Assembly (NCBI RefSeq): GCF_016458235.1
Contig: NZ_JAEMHK010000003.1
Location: 310,001 to 374,000 of the forward strand
DNA from: Geomonas propionica
GTDB lineage: Bacteria; Desulfobacterota; Desulfuromonadia; Geobacterales; Geobacteraceae
DNA length: 64,000 nt
Direction of reading: 5' to 3'
A model generated the notes under the pieces. It did not search any database, was not told the DNA's origin, and worked only from the letters and a program-made list of their open reading frames with translations. A program made the translations under genes and the position numbers. Below, one piece after another: positions 32,155 to 41,400 of this stretch. The stretch's first letter is position 1. Each line of letters begins with the position of its first letter.

Positions 32155-33792
32155 TCAGAACCCTGGATAGGAGTCCCACCACTGCTTTCGGGGGCTGAAC
32201 CCGATGAAGAGGTCTTTAGCTACCTTTTTCAGGACCTCTCTGAGTTCCAACTCATCCAGCCACTGCTGAGAAATGTGGTTCACTCCGAGGAGGGCTCCGA
32301 GGATATTGCCGGTTATGGCCCCTGTGCTGTCACTGTCTCCACCGTGATTGACAGCCAGCTGGATACCATGGGTAAAGTCCTCTTTTGCGATGAGGGCACA
32401 ATATATTGAGATGGCTAATGCTTCTTCGCCTACCCATCCGTCCCCGAGTGTTTCTACCGCTTCCGGGCCGGTTACATGCCCCGGCTCCATAGCCAGCTCC
32501 CTCGCTTGGCTCACGGCTGCGAGCGTCTCGTCAGCCCCGGGGGCACCTGCTAAGACCTTGCAGCAAGCGTCCAGCGCCGTGTCCAGGTTGTCCCCATCGA
32601 TGATGCGCCCGATAAGCAATGCCAAGAACCCCGCTGGCAAATATCCACTCGGGTGACCGTGGGTCAAATAACCGGTAGACTGCCCGATCTCAAAAGCCTC
32701 CTTGTTTCGCTGTTCCGCACCCCAGAAGCGGCAAAGGTAGGGGGATTGAACAAATAAGCCTATGGGGGCGGCTCGCATCACGGCCCCACATCCCTTACTC
32801 GTGTTGTGCCGCACTTCGTCTGAGCGGAGCCGAACCCGATCGTCCAGCAAGGCTGTAATACAAGTCCCGCCAGGAGCCCGGCGACTATAGAGCTCGCTGC
32901 AGTTGATCAGCCAACCGTTACCATCGACCGGGTGATACAGATTCTGCTGTGTCTTGAGCCAGCGCCGGTAGGCTTGGTGGACCATAGAGGGGAACGAGGG
33001 GCCGATTCCTTTCTCGTTTGCCCGGCAACATGCTCGTAATAGTCCCTCAGCCGTGAAGAGCGTCATCTGGGTGTCGTCTGTGATCGCCCCCGTTCTGCCA
33101 TACGCCGTATCGTAGCATTGGATTCCCGTTGCGCCGTATTTCTGCCTGATTTCGGCAAATGAAGAGAATTCGACTGCGGCTCCGAGCGCATCTCCTGCCG
33201 CACCTCCGAGCAGGCAACCTAAATAGTGGTTTAAATTTCTGCGATGGTTGTGGCTGAAGTAGGTATGGACGTAGCGCTCTTGTGCTGATGTTTCAATCGC
33301 GCCGGGACGCGCAGCTCTTACCTGGGCGATGGCCTTCTCAGGCTCAATGCCAAAGTCTATCAACAGCATGGCCGCGAACAGCCCGGTCCTTCCCAGCCCC
33401 CCACGACAGTGGATCACGATACGTGCCCCTTCGCACAGCAACTCCAGAATGCGGCAGTGACACTCCTGCATGGCACTGTGGAACCGATGGTCAGGGATAC
33501 TGCCGTCCACAATGGGGATGTGAAACCACTCAAGACCTGAAGCTGCAATGAATTCTTTGAATTCCGGTACTTGAAGCTCGCCGAACTCGTGGTCTTCAAC
33601 CAAGGTGACGAGAGCTGTGGCCCCCCAACTGATGATGGTTGATAAGTCCTTCTCCAGGCTGCGCTCCCACCGAACTGAGTTCAGGCCGGGGCCCTTCTTG
33701 CCGGGACAAAATGTCAAACCTATCTTTGCATCGGTGTACGGTAGTTGGAGAGTGCCTATCTGGAGAGGGTGAGATTCGCTGGTCTTGATCAT
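32155..33792 (-). CDS. Dual-specificity phosphatase fused to ADP-ribosylglycohydrolase
   Basis: 545 aa. The N-terminal ~190 residues are a Cys-based protein phosphatase of the CDKN3/dual-specificity type with the P-loop HCRGGLGRTG and an upstream general-acid loop. The C-terminal ~350 residues are a DraG-type ADP-ribosylglycohydrolase: LGCLLGGAAGDALGAAVEF, then GAITDDTQMTL, and NHGGDSDSTGAITG near the end, all metal-binding motifs. The protein could remove both phosphate and ADP-ribose from targets, or process a cyclic or ADP-ribose-derived signal. CGGAGGATCAAT precedes the ATG; weak operator-like O5 is upstream. Confidence 0.85.
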   Translation of the reverse strand: MIKTSESHPLQIGTLQLPYTDAKIGLTFCPGKKGPGLNSVRWERSLEKDLSTIISWGATALVTLVEDHEFGELQVPEFKEFIAASGLEWFHIPIVDGSIPDHRFHSAMQECHCRILELLCEGARIVIHCRGGLGRTGLFAAMLLIDFGIEPEKAIAQVRAARPGAIETSAQERYVHTYFSHNHRRNLNHYLGCLLGGAAGDALGAAVEFSSFAEIRQKYGATGIQCYDTAYGRTGAITDDTQMTLFTAEGLLRACCRANEKGIGPSFPSMVHQAYRRWLKTQQNLYHPVDGNGWLINCSELYSRRAPGGTCITALLDDRVRLRSDEVRHNTSKGCGAVMRAAPIGLFVQSPYLCRFWGAEQRNKEAFEIGQSTGYLTHGHPSGYLPAGFLALLIGRIIDGDNLDTALDACCKVLAGAPGADETLAAVSQARELAMEPGHVTGPEAVETLGDGWVGEEALAISIYCALIAKEDFTHGIQLAVNHGGDSDSTGAITGNILGALLGVNHISQQWLDELELREVLKKVAKDLFIGFSPRKQWWDSYPGF

Positions 33793-33840
33793 ATTGATCC
33801 TCCGGGAGGGATACTAACCCGCACAGGATAACATCTCGCA

Positions 33841-33857
33841 GCGACAGAAAATGTCAA
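33841..33857. promoter_or_regulatory. Weak WYL operator-like site O5
   Basis: GCGACA-GAAAA-TGTCAA resembles GCGTCA-N5-TGACGC with the same 5-nt spacing but only partial half-site agreement. It lies 49 bp upstream of the phosphatase/glycohydrolase start. Confidence 0.3.
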
Positions 33858-33941
33858 CTGTTAGCCCCTGTCGGAGGGCTTTGAGTAATCGGGAGAACAG
33901 GAGGTGGGGTGCGGTGGGACCTGAAGAAGGGGATTCCCTCG

Positions 33942-34502
33942 CTAAGTTGTCGCTGCCATATTCTCCATAATTTGGTCCACACCGAGGACTTTGGCGAAGA
34001 TGGAGCCGAGTGCCGCCATATAGGAAGCATGGACCTGGGCCGCGGGGACGGTCACCCCGTTGAAGGCCAACTCCCTGGTGGCGCAGGCGTCATGGGTGAC
34101 GATACAGGAGAATCCGAGGTCGAAAGCAGCGCGGACTGTGGTGTCCACGCACATATGGCTCATCATGCCGCAGACCAGGAGAGTGCCTACCTCGGCGGCA
34201 CGGAGATCTTGCTCCAAGGTCGTGTCCCGGAAGCTGCTCGGGAAGTGCTTCGTGACCACCGGCTCTCCTGGCAGGGGAGCAACGCCGGGGTAAATCTCAC
34301 AGCCCTGGGTTTCCGGCAGAAAGAACGTGGCGCCGGGATTGGTGGAGAGGTGCTGCACGTGGAAAACTGGCCACCCTTCCTTTCGGAAGGCGGCCAGGAG
34401 CCGGGTGGTCGCTGCAGCAGCTTCAACGCTGCCGACCAGCTCCATTTTTCCGCCGGGAAAGTAGTCATTCTGGATATCGATGATGAGCAGAGCCGTCTTC
34501 AT
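33942..34502 (-). CDS. Isochorismatase-family cysteine hydrolase
   Basis: 186 aa. The family motif at the start is ALLIIDIQNDYFPGGKMEL (catalytic Asp in IDIQ). Lys lies in VVTKHFPSSF, and the nucleophile Cys lies in CGMMSHMCVDTTVRAAFDLG. Relatives hydrolyse isochorismate, nicotinamide or other amides. The closest pattern is the YcaC/nicotinamidase-like group of unknown substrate. In an island with an ADP-ribosyl-processing enzyme, a role in NAD+ or nicotinamide turnover is conceivable but not shown. It is followed on the plus side by nothing related. Confidence 0.8.
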   Translation of the reverse strand: MKTALLIIDIQNDYFPGGKMELVGSVEAAAATTRLLAAFRKEGWPVFHVQHLSTNPGATFFLPETQGCEIYPGVAPLPGEPVVTKHFPSSFRDTTLEQDLRAAEVGTLLVCGMMSHMCVDTTVRAAFDLGFSCIVTHDACATRELAFNGVTVPAAQVHASYMAALGSIFAKVLGVDQIMENMAATT

Positions 34503-34542
34503 GGTTTCGTCCTGTGTGGCTGGAAGGTGTTGATGAACCCCA

Positions 34543-34779
34543 CTATACCGTGGGGATAATGTTACAGGTGTTGGACAGCGGGTCGTAGACCAGAGCAGCT
34601 CTTCGGGTCTTCAATTGGGTGAGGACCTGCTCGATCTTCTCGTCTAGGGTATAGCTACATAGGCCGATCTCCTCCCAATCCCGCGTAACGAACTCAGAGA
34701 CAACATTACGCAGGGTATCGGGATTGAGGCGATCCCAGGGCACCTCTACCATCCCGGTGGACTCGTCCATATCCTTCAT
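34543..34779 (-). CDS. YheU-like protein (UPF0270)
   Basis: 78 aa with VEVPWDRLNPDTLRNVVSEF, then YTLDEKIEQVLTQLKTRRAA and a C-terminal LVYDP...NIIP. This is the UPF0270/YheU pattern (IPW..L.PETL..LIE.FV...GTDY, T...K...V..QL..G.A.LV.....E...I.P). The function of YheU is unknown. The AAGGAGG ribosome site is strong. It probably forms an operon with the 34808 gene upstream (28-bp gap). Confidence 0.7.
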   Translation of the reverse strand: MKDMDESTGMVEVPWDRLNPDTLRNVVSEFVTRDWEEIGLCSYTLDEKIEQVLTQLKTRRAALVYDPLSNTCNIIPTV

Positions 34780-34807
34780 CCGAATAGCCTCCTTCTCGCG
34801 CGGGCCA

Positions 34808-35062
34808 TCACTCGAAGGGGTTGGAAACGGTGTCGCCTTTGACCAGCTCCACCTTGTCCGGCAGGCTTTCCTGCTCCAATACCTCCACGATAGAGTCGAG
34901 GAGCGTTTTTAGCTCTTGAGCCGCCCGGAGGCCGCCCTTATCCCGCCAGAGGTCGATCGAGCCGTACAGGCTCACCCGATCCTGGCGGTTTTCGATGGTG
35001 AACTCTCCGATCTGGAGGCTCTCCGACTCGTTAGCGAAGGGGTGAAATGCTGCTTTCTTCAA
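34808..35062 (-). CDS. Small protein of unknown function, TTG start
   Basis: 84 aa, not recognised. The frame is open to 35170, but the only ribosome site (GGAGGAACC) precedes the TTG at 35062, giving a start Met-Lys-Lys-Ala-Ala-Phe. Sequence features: FTIENRQDRVSLYGSIDLWR, then a helix AAQELKTLLDSIVEVLEQES. Similar short proteins accompany phage single-strand annealing or host-range genes, but I cannot confirm that. Operon with the YheU-like gene. Confidence 0.5.
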   Translation of the reverse strand: MKKAAFHPFANESESLQIGEFTIENRQDRVSLYGSIDLWRDKGGLRAAQELKTLLDSIVEVLEQESLPDKVELVKGDTVSNPFE

Positions 35063-35204
35063 GGTTCCTCCAGTGAGGCTGCGCCGGGCGCGACGAACTG
35101 GTAAGGATGCCGGGGGCGCCAACGGAGGCGCACGTAGTGCGACGACGGAAGCGCTCCCGGCATAACGCAATCAGAGCGACGCGATCAGGCGCAGCATCTC
35201 AATT

Positions 35205-35975
35205 CTAGCGCTGTTTCCGTGGTTTCGGCATGGGGAGCCGCATGGCCTTGTCTTTAATGCGGGGATTAACCCCAGGAAAAACGTCGAGGCCGGTGACACC
35301 CTTCAGCTCAGTAACGCTGATCACTTTGGCGGAAGCGCCGGGCTCGTTGTCAACTATGTATGCTCCGGCCTCCTGCCTCCCGGGATCATAGATAGCTTTG
35401 AAGACGGCTGTGGGGACTATAACCCTCCCCCCGATCCGTTGCAGCTTTTCCCCCTGGAAGATCGGTCCCGTCACGATGTAGAGCTCACCCCGCCCCCGTG
35501 CCATTCGCCTAACTCCACTCTCGATCCTCTCCCACACTCCCCGGTTCACCGACGGTTCCTGGGGGATCATGTTCGCCAGGCTGAAGGACTCCTCCTGAGA
35601 CGTGAGGTCGAACATATCCCCGGAGGGAGCCACGTGGCCGCGGTCGTATCCGCTCCTTGCATAGTCGCGTAGCTCCGCTCGGTCGGAACTCGGGAGCCGG
35701 TCGTCGGGATGGAACTCGCTCTGCCTCCGCAGCCCCTTCCCCTGAACCAACCGTTCTTGCGTGAGGTGCTCAGCCGAGTAGAGGGGGGTCTTCGTAATCC
35801 CGGAATGGAGGGCCCCATAGCCGCTGTTGCAGAGTTCCTTGGTCTTAGCAGCCAGCTTTGCGTTGATTACGAGAGGGGGACGGCCCGCAGCAAAATGCTC
35901 AGGACAGGCGGTGTCAGCTGCCCATGTTTGAGCAGCAATAAAGGTCCCTACGACAATAGCAACGAATGATTTCAT
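35205..35975 (-). CDS. Exported DNA/RNA non-specific endonuclease
   Basis: 256 aa. Signal peptide of about 20 residues (MKSFVAIVVGTFIAAQTWAA). The nuclease core contains YDRGHVAPSGD, the DRGH motif of the beta-beta-alpha-metal EndA/NucA family (catalytic His), followed by SLANMIPQ and NRGVWERIE, the metal-binding Asn region. Similar small exported nucleases are carried on conjugative plasmids (Nuc of pKM101 type). ATG 35975 is preferred because it starts the signal peptide. Location: periplasm or outside the cell. Two palindromes overlap its promoter. Confidence 0.88.
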   Translation of the reverse strand: MKSFVAIVVGTFIAAQTWAADTACPEHFAAGRPPLVINAKLAAKTKELCNSGYGALHSGITKTPLYSAEHLTQERLVQGKGLRRQSEFHPDDRLPSSDRAELRDYARSGYDRGHVAPSGDMFDLTSQEESFSLANMIPQEPSVNRGVWERIESGVRRMARGRGELYIVTGPIFQGEKLQRIGGRVIVPTAVFKAIYDPGRQEAGAYIVDNEPGASAKVISVTELKGVTGLDVFPGVNPRIKDKAMRLPMPKPRKQR

Positions 35976-35994
35976 ATGCCTCAATTCCTGATAG

Positions 35995-36035
35995 TTCGGT
36001 GCACCGAATTTACTGGAATTTGACTTTAGAGTCAA
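35995..36035 (-). promoter_or_regulatory. Promoter with two palindromes for the exported nuclease
   Basis: On the minus strand TTGACT (36035-36030), 17-nt spacer, TAAATT (36012-36007). TTGACT-TTAG-AGTCAA (36020-36035) covers the -35 box and TTCGGTGCACCGAA (35995-36008) covers the start region; both are symmetric. Confidence 0.55.
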
Positions 36036-36187
36036 TTAAGGACCGACTGTTTTTGCCTATGGTTCCTTACCACCACGATGGATGAGGCTCCTGAGAAAAA
36101 AGCCGGAAAAAAATAAATATCTTATCTCTATAGGAACTATTACATATTAATCCAAGAAATATGTGTAAATTCAGGCACTTATTTCTT

Positions 36188-36640
36188 TTATGTGTGGCTA
36201 GTAGCTAAGGGGGTCGCCTCCGCCGCCTGGAGGCGTTCTTCGAACACCCTGCCCTGGGCCAGCATGATCTCCACGGCACACCTGAAGGTCTCCAGCTCTC
36301 CTTGGGGGAAGCAGAACTGCAGCCGAGTCAGGTATTCCAGGGGGGCGAAACCGGTTTCGGGGGTGAAGGGGATGTTTTCGTTGGGATAGCCGACGTACAG
36401 GGTGAGAGTGTAATTGGTCCCCTGGAGGGCCAGTACTCCTAAAACTTGTCCGGGATAGTACCCGGAAGCCCTGCCGGGCTTCCGATCCCGTAACTTAATC
36501 TCTTTGCAGCGGCCCGGCTCTGCGAACAGGGCGAGCAGCTTCTCTGCAAAAATGAAGAAGCGCTGGCGGTGCTCGTTGACCATGAGGAGGCCGAGCCGGT
36601 TCTGGTACCAACGGATTTGGGCTGTGGCGTGCTCGCTCAT
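36188..36640 (-). CDS. Unknown protein, last gene of the PolB-like operon
   Basis: 150 aa from ATG 36638-36640, two bases after the stop of the upstream gene, so translationally coupled. Not recognised. It begins with a helical segment (IRWYQNRLGLLMVNEHRQRF, FFIFAEKLLALFAEP), continues with strand-rich sequence (VLGVLALQGTNYTLTLYVGY), and ends in a helix (FRCAVEIMLAQGRVFEERLQ). No enzymatic motif. The 212-bp space upstream of the exported nuclease (35976-36187) is AT-rich and without genes. Confidence 0.6.
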   Translation of the reverse strand: MSEHATAQIRWYQNRLGLLMVNEHRQRFFIFAEKLLALFAEPGRCKEIKLRDRKPGRASGYYPGQVLGVLALQGTNYTLTLYVGYPNENIPFTPETGFAPLEYLTRLQFCFPQGELETFRCAVEIMLAQGRVFEERLQAAEATPLATSHT

Positions 36641-36642
36641 GC

Positions 36643-37266
36643 CTACAGCTCGGGGGCGCACGGGTCCCGCGGGATGTCGTACGCTTTCCATCCGTCGAAG
36701 GAGCCGATCAGCTCATCGAGTTTACTCTGGACGCCGTGCTGCAGTTTGGCGGAGAGGTAGAACCCCGCTAGGAGATCCTTGGCGACGTAATAGGCATCGA
36801 GGCGGACGAGATCGCTGGTGCCGTGGATGACCCGTCCGGTCAGCCCCTGAGCGATGACGATGCAGCTATAGTCGGGGTTGATCCGCCCCAGAACTTGGCC
36901 GCGGGGCATCCTGCCATCCCTCTCGCCGTCAGTGAAATTTTCCAGAACCACGGTGGCAAGCCGGTCTTCGTGCATGTTCTCCGCCATAGCGATGAACTTG
37001 GCTGGCTCGATATGCCGCACCATGGCTCGACCGCAGCCCACGGAGATTCTCAAGCTGTTGGCATTGCGCCGATACCCCATCACTCCCTGGTGGAACGCCT
37101 TGCCTGGCATGGGGTGTCCTTCTACTTCGTTGAGGGTGGGGAGCCCCGCCAGGTTTTGGAGGGTTAGCTCGAAGATCGGGTCTCGGGCCTTCATGCCGGT
37201 GAAGATGGTATCGAGTGGATTGGAAATGCCTCCCCCAGGGGCGTACATCTCTGCTTGTTCAGTCAC
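36643..37266 (-). CDS. Unknown protein of the PolB-like operon
   Basis: 207 aa, GTG start after GGAGGTGCAGAC, 21 bp after the preceding gene. Not recognised. Contains GMKARDPIFELTLQNLAGLP and a strand-rich middle (RNANSLRISVGCGRAMVRHI, NPDYSCIVIAQGLTGRVIHG), then a helical C-terminus. The product is soluble. It lies fourth in the five-gene unit. Confidence 0.6.
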   Translation of the reverse strand: MTEQAEMYAPGGGISNPLDTIFTGMKARDPIFELTLQNLAGLPTLNEVEGHPMPGKAFHQGVMGYRRNANSLRISVGCGRAMVRHIEPAKFIAMAENMHEDRLATVVLENFTDGERDGRMPRGQVLGRINPDYSCIVIAQGLTGRVIHGTSDLVRLDAYYVAKDLLAGFYLSAKLQHGVQSKLDELIGSFDGWKAYDIPRDPCAPEL

Positions 37267-37287
37267 GTCTGCACCTCCAAAATGGGT

Positions 37288-38415
37288 CTAGTCGAAGAGT
37301 TCCTTGTCGAAAAGATCGTTCATGGTGACCTTGGTCGTAGCCTCGGCGTTCTCTCTCAGCGTTTCGAACCTTTGCCTGTCTGCCCGTAGCTGCGTGATCA
37401 TAATGTAGAGGCAGGTCAGGTAATCCTGGTCGATGACAAACTCCGCCCGGTCATAAGTTTCTTGGGTGGGCTTGCCCCGAGGCGAAGCCAATTCCCGGTT
37501 GCAAACCACGTGGAGGGTGGAGTCTCGCACGGTGTAGATGGCGATGATCTCGCCCACCTTGTTGGCGTTGAACTTCAGGAGGGGCTCCGGCAGCCACCCT
37601 CCCCGGGCATCGAGAGTTCCCAGCGTCAGAAACTCCTCGCGTGCCTCGACGAGCTTGAGGAGTTTCCAGTCTTCCAGTGTCACCATGTCTCCTCGGACGT
37701 TGACGATGCTGACCATGAGCTGTGAGCCTTGGCTGCGGAGCGATACGGCCGCTAGGTGATCCCGGGAGGCCGACCTGTCGATTTCCTCGGTGACAGGCTC
37801 AAGGTCGTTAGGGAACTCGCTCCTCAAGTGGCTCTTTAGTTTTTCGTACATGTGCTGGGTGAGGAGCCTGCCCACCTTGATCCTCCTCAGGTAGCTTTTG
37901 CACGCTTCGTTCTTCGCGGCGCCTATGGCCCCTTCCGTGATGCTATAGGTAAGCTGGCTGGGGTTCTCGATGGGAAAACCCAACTCGCTTTTGATGGGGG
38001 GAAGGAGGGAGGCTATCAGCTGTGATATGCGGAGGTGTTCCATATTGATCCGGCCGGGGTCCTGCTTTCGCTTTTCCCTCTTGGCTCTCGCTCCTTTCGG
38101 GTCTATGGCTTCTTCGATGTAGTCGGCCACCGTTCGTGGCCTCAGGACGATATTCCGAGTCCCCCTGGTGGTGATTCGTTCCTGTGCGCGCCGCTGATGC
38201 GCTTCTCCCGTCGTGAGGGCCAACGTCGCGAGGCAAAAGGTTCGGTCGGCCGAATCCCGCGCCTTGTCCTGGACCCCAGCGAACAGGGCTGCAGGAGAGA
38301 GGGGCATCCACCGGGGCTTCGCCTCGCCGGCAGTGAACTCGATGCGAACTGGCCGACAGGTCTCCAGATCGTTTTGTACCATGTAGAAACGTTGGTCATC
38401 TATCAAGGAGAGCAT
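37288..38415 (-). CDS. Unknown protein overlapping the PolB-like gene
   Basis: 375 aa, not recognised. Its ATG lies 20 bp inside the end of the polymerase-like gene, so the two are translationally coupled. A basic region sits near residues 70-120 (QRRAQERITTRGTRNIVLRP, KGARAKREKRKQDPGR), suggesting nucleic-acid contact. The second half has strand-rich sequence (SQLMVSIVNVRGDMVTLEDW, VGEIIAIYTVRDSTLHVVCN). It ends in an acidic-hydrophobic tail (NDLFDKELFD) reminiscent of short interaction motifs such as clamp-binding peptides; that is speculation. Confidence 0.6.
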   Translation of the reverse strand: MLSLIDDQRFYMVQNDLETCRPVRIEFTAGEAKPRWMPLSPAALFAGVQDKARDSADRTFCLATLALTTGEAHQRRAQERITTRGTRNIVLRPRTVADYIEEAIDPKGARAKREKRKQDPGRINMEHLRISQLIASLLPPIKSELGFPIENPSQLTYSITEGAIGAAKNEACKSYLRRIKVGRLLTQHMYEKLKSHLRSEFPNDLEPVTEEIDRSASRDHLAAVSLRSQGSQLMVSIVNVRGDMVTLEDWKLLKLVEAREEFLTLGTLDARGGWLPEPLLKFNANKVGEIIAIYTVRDSTLHVVCNRELASPRGKPTQETYDRAEFVIDQDYLTCLYIMITQLRADRQRFETLRENAEATTKVTMNDLFDKELFD

Positions 38416-41400
38416 CCAGAAACGGCGCTGGATCGAGTCTCAGCGCTTTAGCCATTTTCTTGATCTGGCTTCGGTTGGCTGCCGTGTCCGTGAGCCCACG
38501 AGGGGCAAACTTACTGTGTTGCAGCGAGTAGAACTGAGATCGTTTCAGGCCATAGCCCCTCAGCTGGTTCAAGACCTCGGTCCCCTTGATGGGGCGTCCG
38601 GCGATGTCAGGCTGATGGAGCGCATGGACGAAAGACTCCAGGCACCTCGCATGAGCAGGGTTGGACGGAAGTTTGTCCTTCTTCCGCCCTGGTAGGACGA
38701 CCACTCGGGCACAGGCCTCGGCGTCGGCTCCGCTTAGTCCAAGACGGCGAAACAAGCGCGTCACCCGTGGGCGGTCCCAGGTCTCCCCCTCTCCTGCATG
38801 AAACGGCGTGGTCGCGCATTCCTCGACCTGAGCCTCGGTCAGGTAAGGGGAGAAGGCCTGGACGAGGGCACCCCTATCAGGGAGTGTTCCTGCCAGATAG
38901 AGGGAGCGAAATGGCTCTATCCTTTTATCCGGCCCCTGCAGAACAGCTCGGGCTACCCTCCGGGCCAGCCCCTGGTTGATCTCATCGTCAAATGGCACAG
39001 CAAAGATTAGCTCTTTTGCTTTTGCTGCATCAGTCCCGAATTCTCCCGCCAGGGCATCCACCAAATTCAAAAGTGGCAGCGTCGGCATGATTACCTGCGG
39101 CTCGAAGGGGGTACGACGGGCGTTCTCGACGTCGTTGGAGGTCCACTTTTCCTTAGGGGGGCGCGGGGCCCCTGGCGAAGGGGCGGCGTCTTTTTTCTTG
39201 GACATCATTTTCTGCATGGTCAGGTTCTGTTCAGCCCAGACCTTATTGAGTCGCTCCGGTACTCGACGCCACATCCGTTGCCCCGGTATCTTCCCCTGTA
39301 GTACCCCCCGGAGAAAAGAGCGCGTAACGGCGGCGGCTTCCCCCCCTCTGTTGTTACTCTGCCGTCCTCGCACCTTCACCCGGTGGAGAACCTTCTCCGG
39401 CACAGCATTACGGTTCCAGCGACGCTCCTCCTGCATCTGCGAGCGATGGGCGAGCATCTCCGTGATGTCGCGGTAGGGAACGGTGAACGGGGAAACTGTT
39501 CCATGGGGGGTGAGGACCAGTTTCCGCTTCCAGTCGAAGTCCCCGTTGAACTTCCGCTTGCCGATCTTCTGCACCAGGTCTTTGTCGTTATCCTCGCTTT
39601 TCATGATCTCGTTGAAACCCGTGAGTCCATAAAAGTTGTATTCGAAGATTTCAGTTCCCTGGTGATTTTCGTCTTTCAGCCGGTCTAACTGTTCGAGAAG
39701 CCACATCCCTTCCACTGTGTTACGGTCCGTGGTGGGACCATCCTGGAGCCGCTGGTAGCGTTGATCCTGGCGCATCAGCATCGGAGCCGGCATCCCCTCT
39801 AGCTCGCCCCCGGCATTCACGATATCGGTCAGCGGTGGTTTGTGGCCGAATTTGGCCGAGATGGTTACCGCTTTGCCATCCCGATAGGCGGGGCGCTTGC
39901 TCTGGTAGTGGATCCAGCCGATTTGGCCGCGCGTCTTAACGGCAGCGATCTCGTCGGCCAGATTCTTTACCTCCAGGAAGACTGGCTTGCCGGTCAGTTC
40001 CAGCCGAGCGTTCCGCATCTGACGGATAGGCATGTACTGCAACAGGTTGTCCATCAGCTCGGAGCAACCGCAGGCCTTAAGGACGACATCCAGGTTTGTG
40101 AAGGGCTCTTTCAGCACCAACCCCTTTCCCTTAAGCCAAGAGTAACAGTCGGCTGTTTGAAATCGGGCAGGTCTGGGTAGGCCAACCAGGAGGCCATCGG
40201 TAGTTGCTGAAGCCACGAGGATTTGCTTGTCGGGCTCTTTGCCCCGGTTGTACCGCTCGATAGCCAGGAGGACTGCTCCCAAGGCTGCGCGGGGAAGCCC
40301 GGTGGTGAGCGCCGCGGTGCATGGATCGGAGATAGGGGAAGGGCCGAGCCGTTTCATCTCCCCGCTGCTGGGGCCGTAGCTCTTGCGCAGGTTGATTGCC
40401 TGGGCCGTCTTACCGTAGAAGCTGTTGACGTACTCTTTCGTCAACTGTTCCATGACCATGGCTTCCCGCCGTTCATCGGGAGGCAGAGTCTCATTTTTGA
40501 TCTTCTTCTTGTACGTTCCGCGCTGATGAATCAGGTCCTTCAGGTGCTCGAAAAACGGCCGACGGGGCATCCCGTTCTCGTCCAACTGTACCGGCATTTC
40601 GAGACTCCAGACGGCCTGGATTCTAGCTCCCGCGGCCTTGGCCGTTATGATCTCGATGCTGGTAGCCACGCATTCCCCTTGCAGAGGATAGACGAGCCCG
40701 TACTTCAGGTGGGGTACCGCTAGGCAAGGATACTGGGTCCGCTTGGGAAAGGAAAACCGGACCCGGGCGATACCAGGGATAATAGTGCGCTCCTCCCGCG
40801 TATTGCCAGACCGGCGGGCCGCGCGCCACCTCTGGTACCACTCGTTGACGAGGGTATTATCGGCAACGGTGGCCAACTCCCTTAGTTTTCGCGCTTGCCG
40901 CCGCCCACTGGCCCCCGCCCGTGCGATCTGGATCAACTCAGCGTCAAACTGCTTCAAAACCTTGGCCCCCTCATCCTGGTCGTCATCTGGCTGAACGGCT
41001 CGTCCGTCCAGAATTGCCTTGACGGCTCGATACTGTTCTGGTGTTACGCCCTGAGCACGAATAGCATCGTCGTCCAGATCGTTGAGACGATAGGTGAGGG
41101 GGAGGTATCGGACTGGCAAGGGAGGCTCGTAGAGATCGAGGTATTCCTTTTGTTTTTTACTGGGGTCGAAGGGGAGGGCGTGGGGATTGATACCGCAAGC
41201 TACGGCAGGCACCAGGCTCATGGCGCTCGGGTAGCACCCACAGAAGTCCACGTCGGTCCAGAGCCGGTTCCCCATGATCTCGATTCGATCGCTGCGCCCC
41301 TGCAGGTATCCTTCGTTCCGGCCGCCGTGGTAGCCTCGGCGAATCAGTTTCAGATGGTCGCCGTACGGAGACGATTTTACTGCGTTGAGGTAGTTTTTGA

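Noticed and set aside
36020-36035. A further WYL operator at the exported nuclease promoter
   Set aside because: The half-sites TGAC and GTCA are in the opposite orientation and the spacing differs, so it is a different palindrome.
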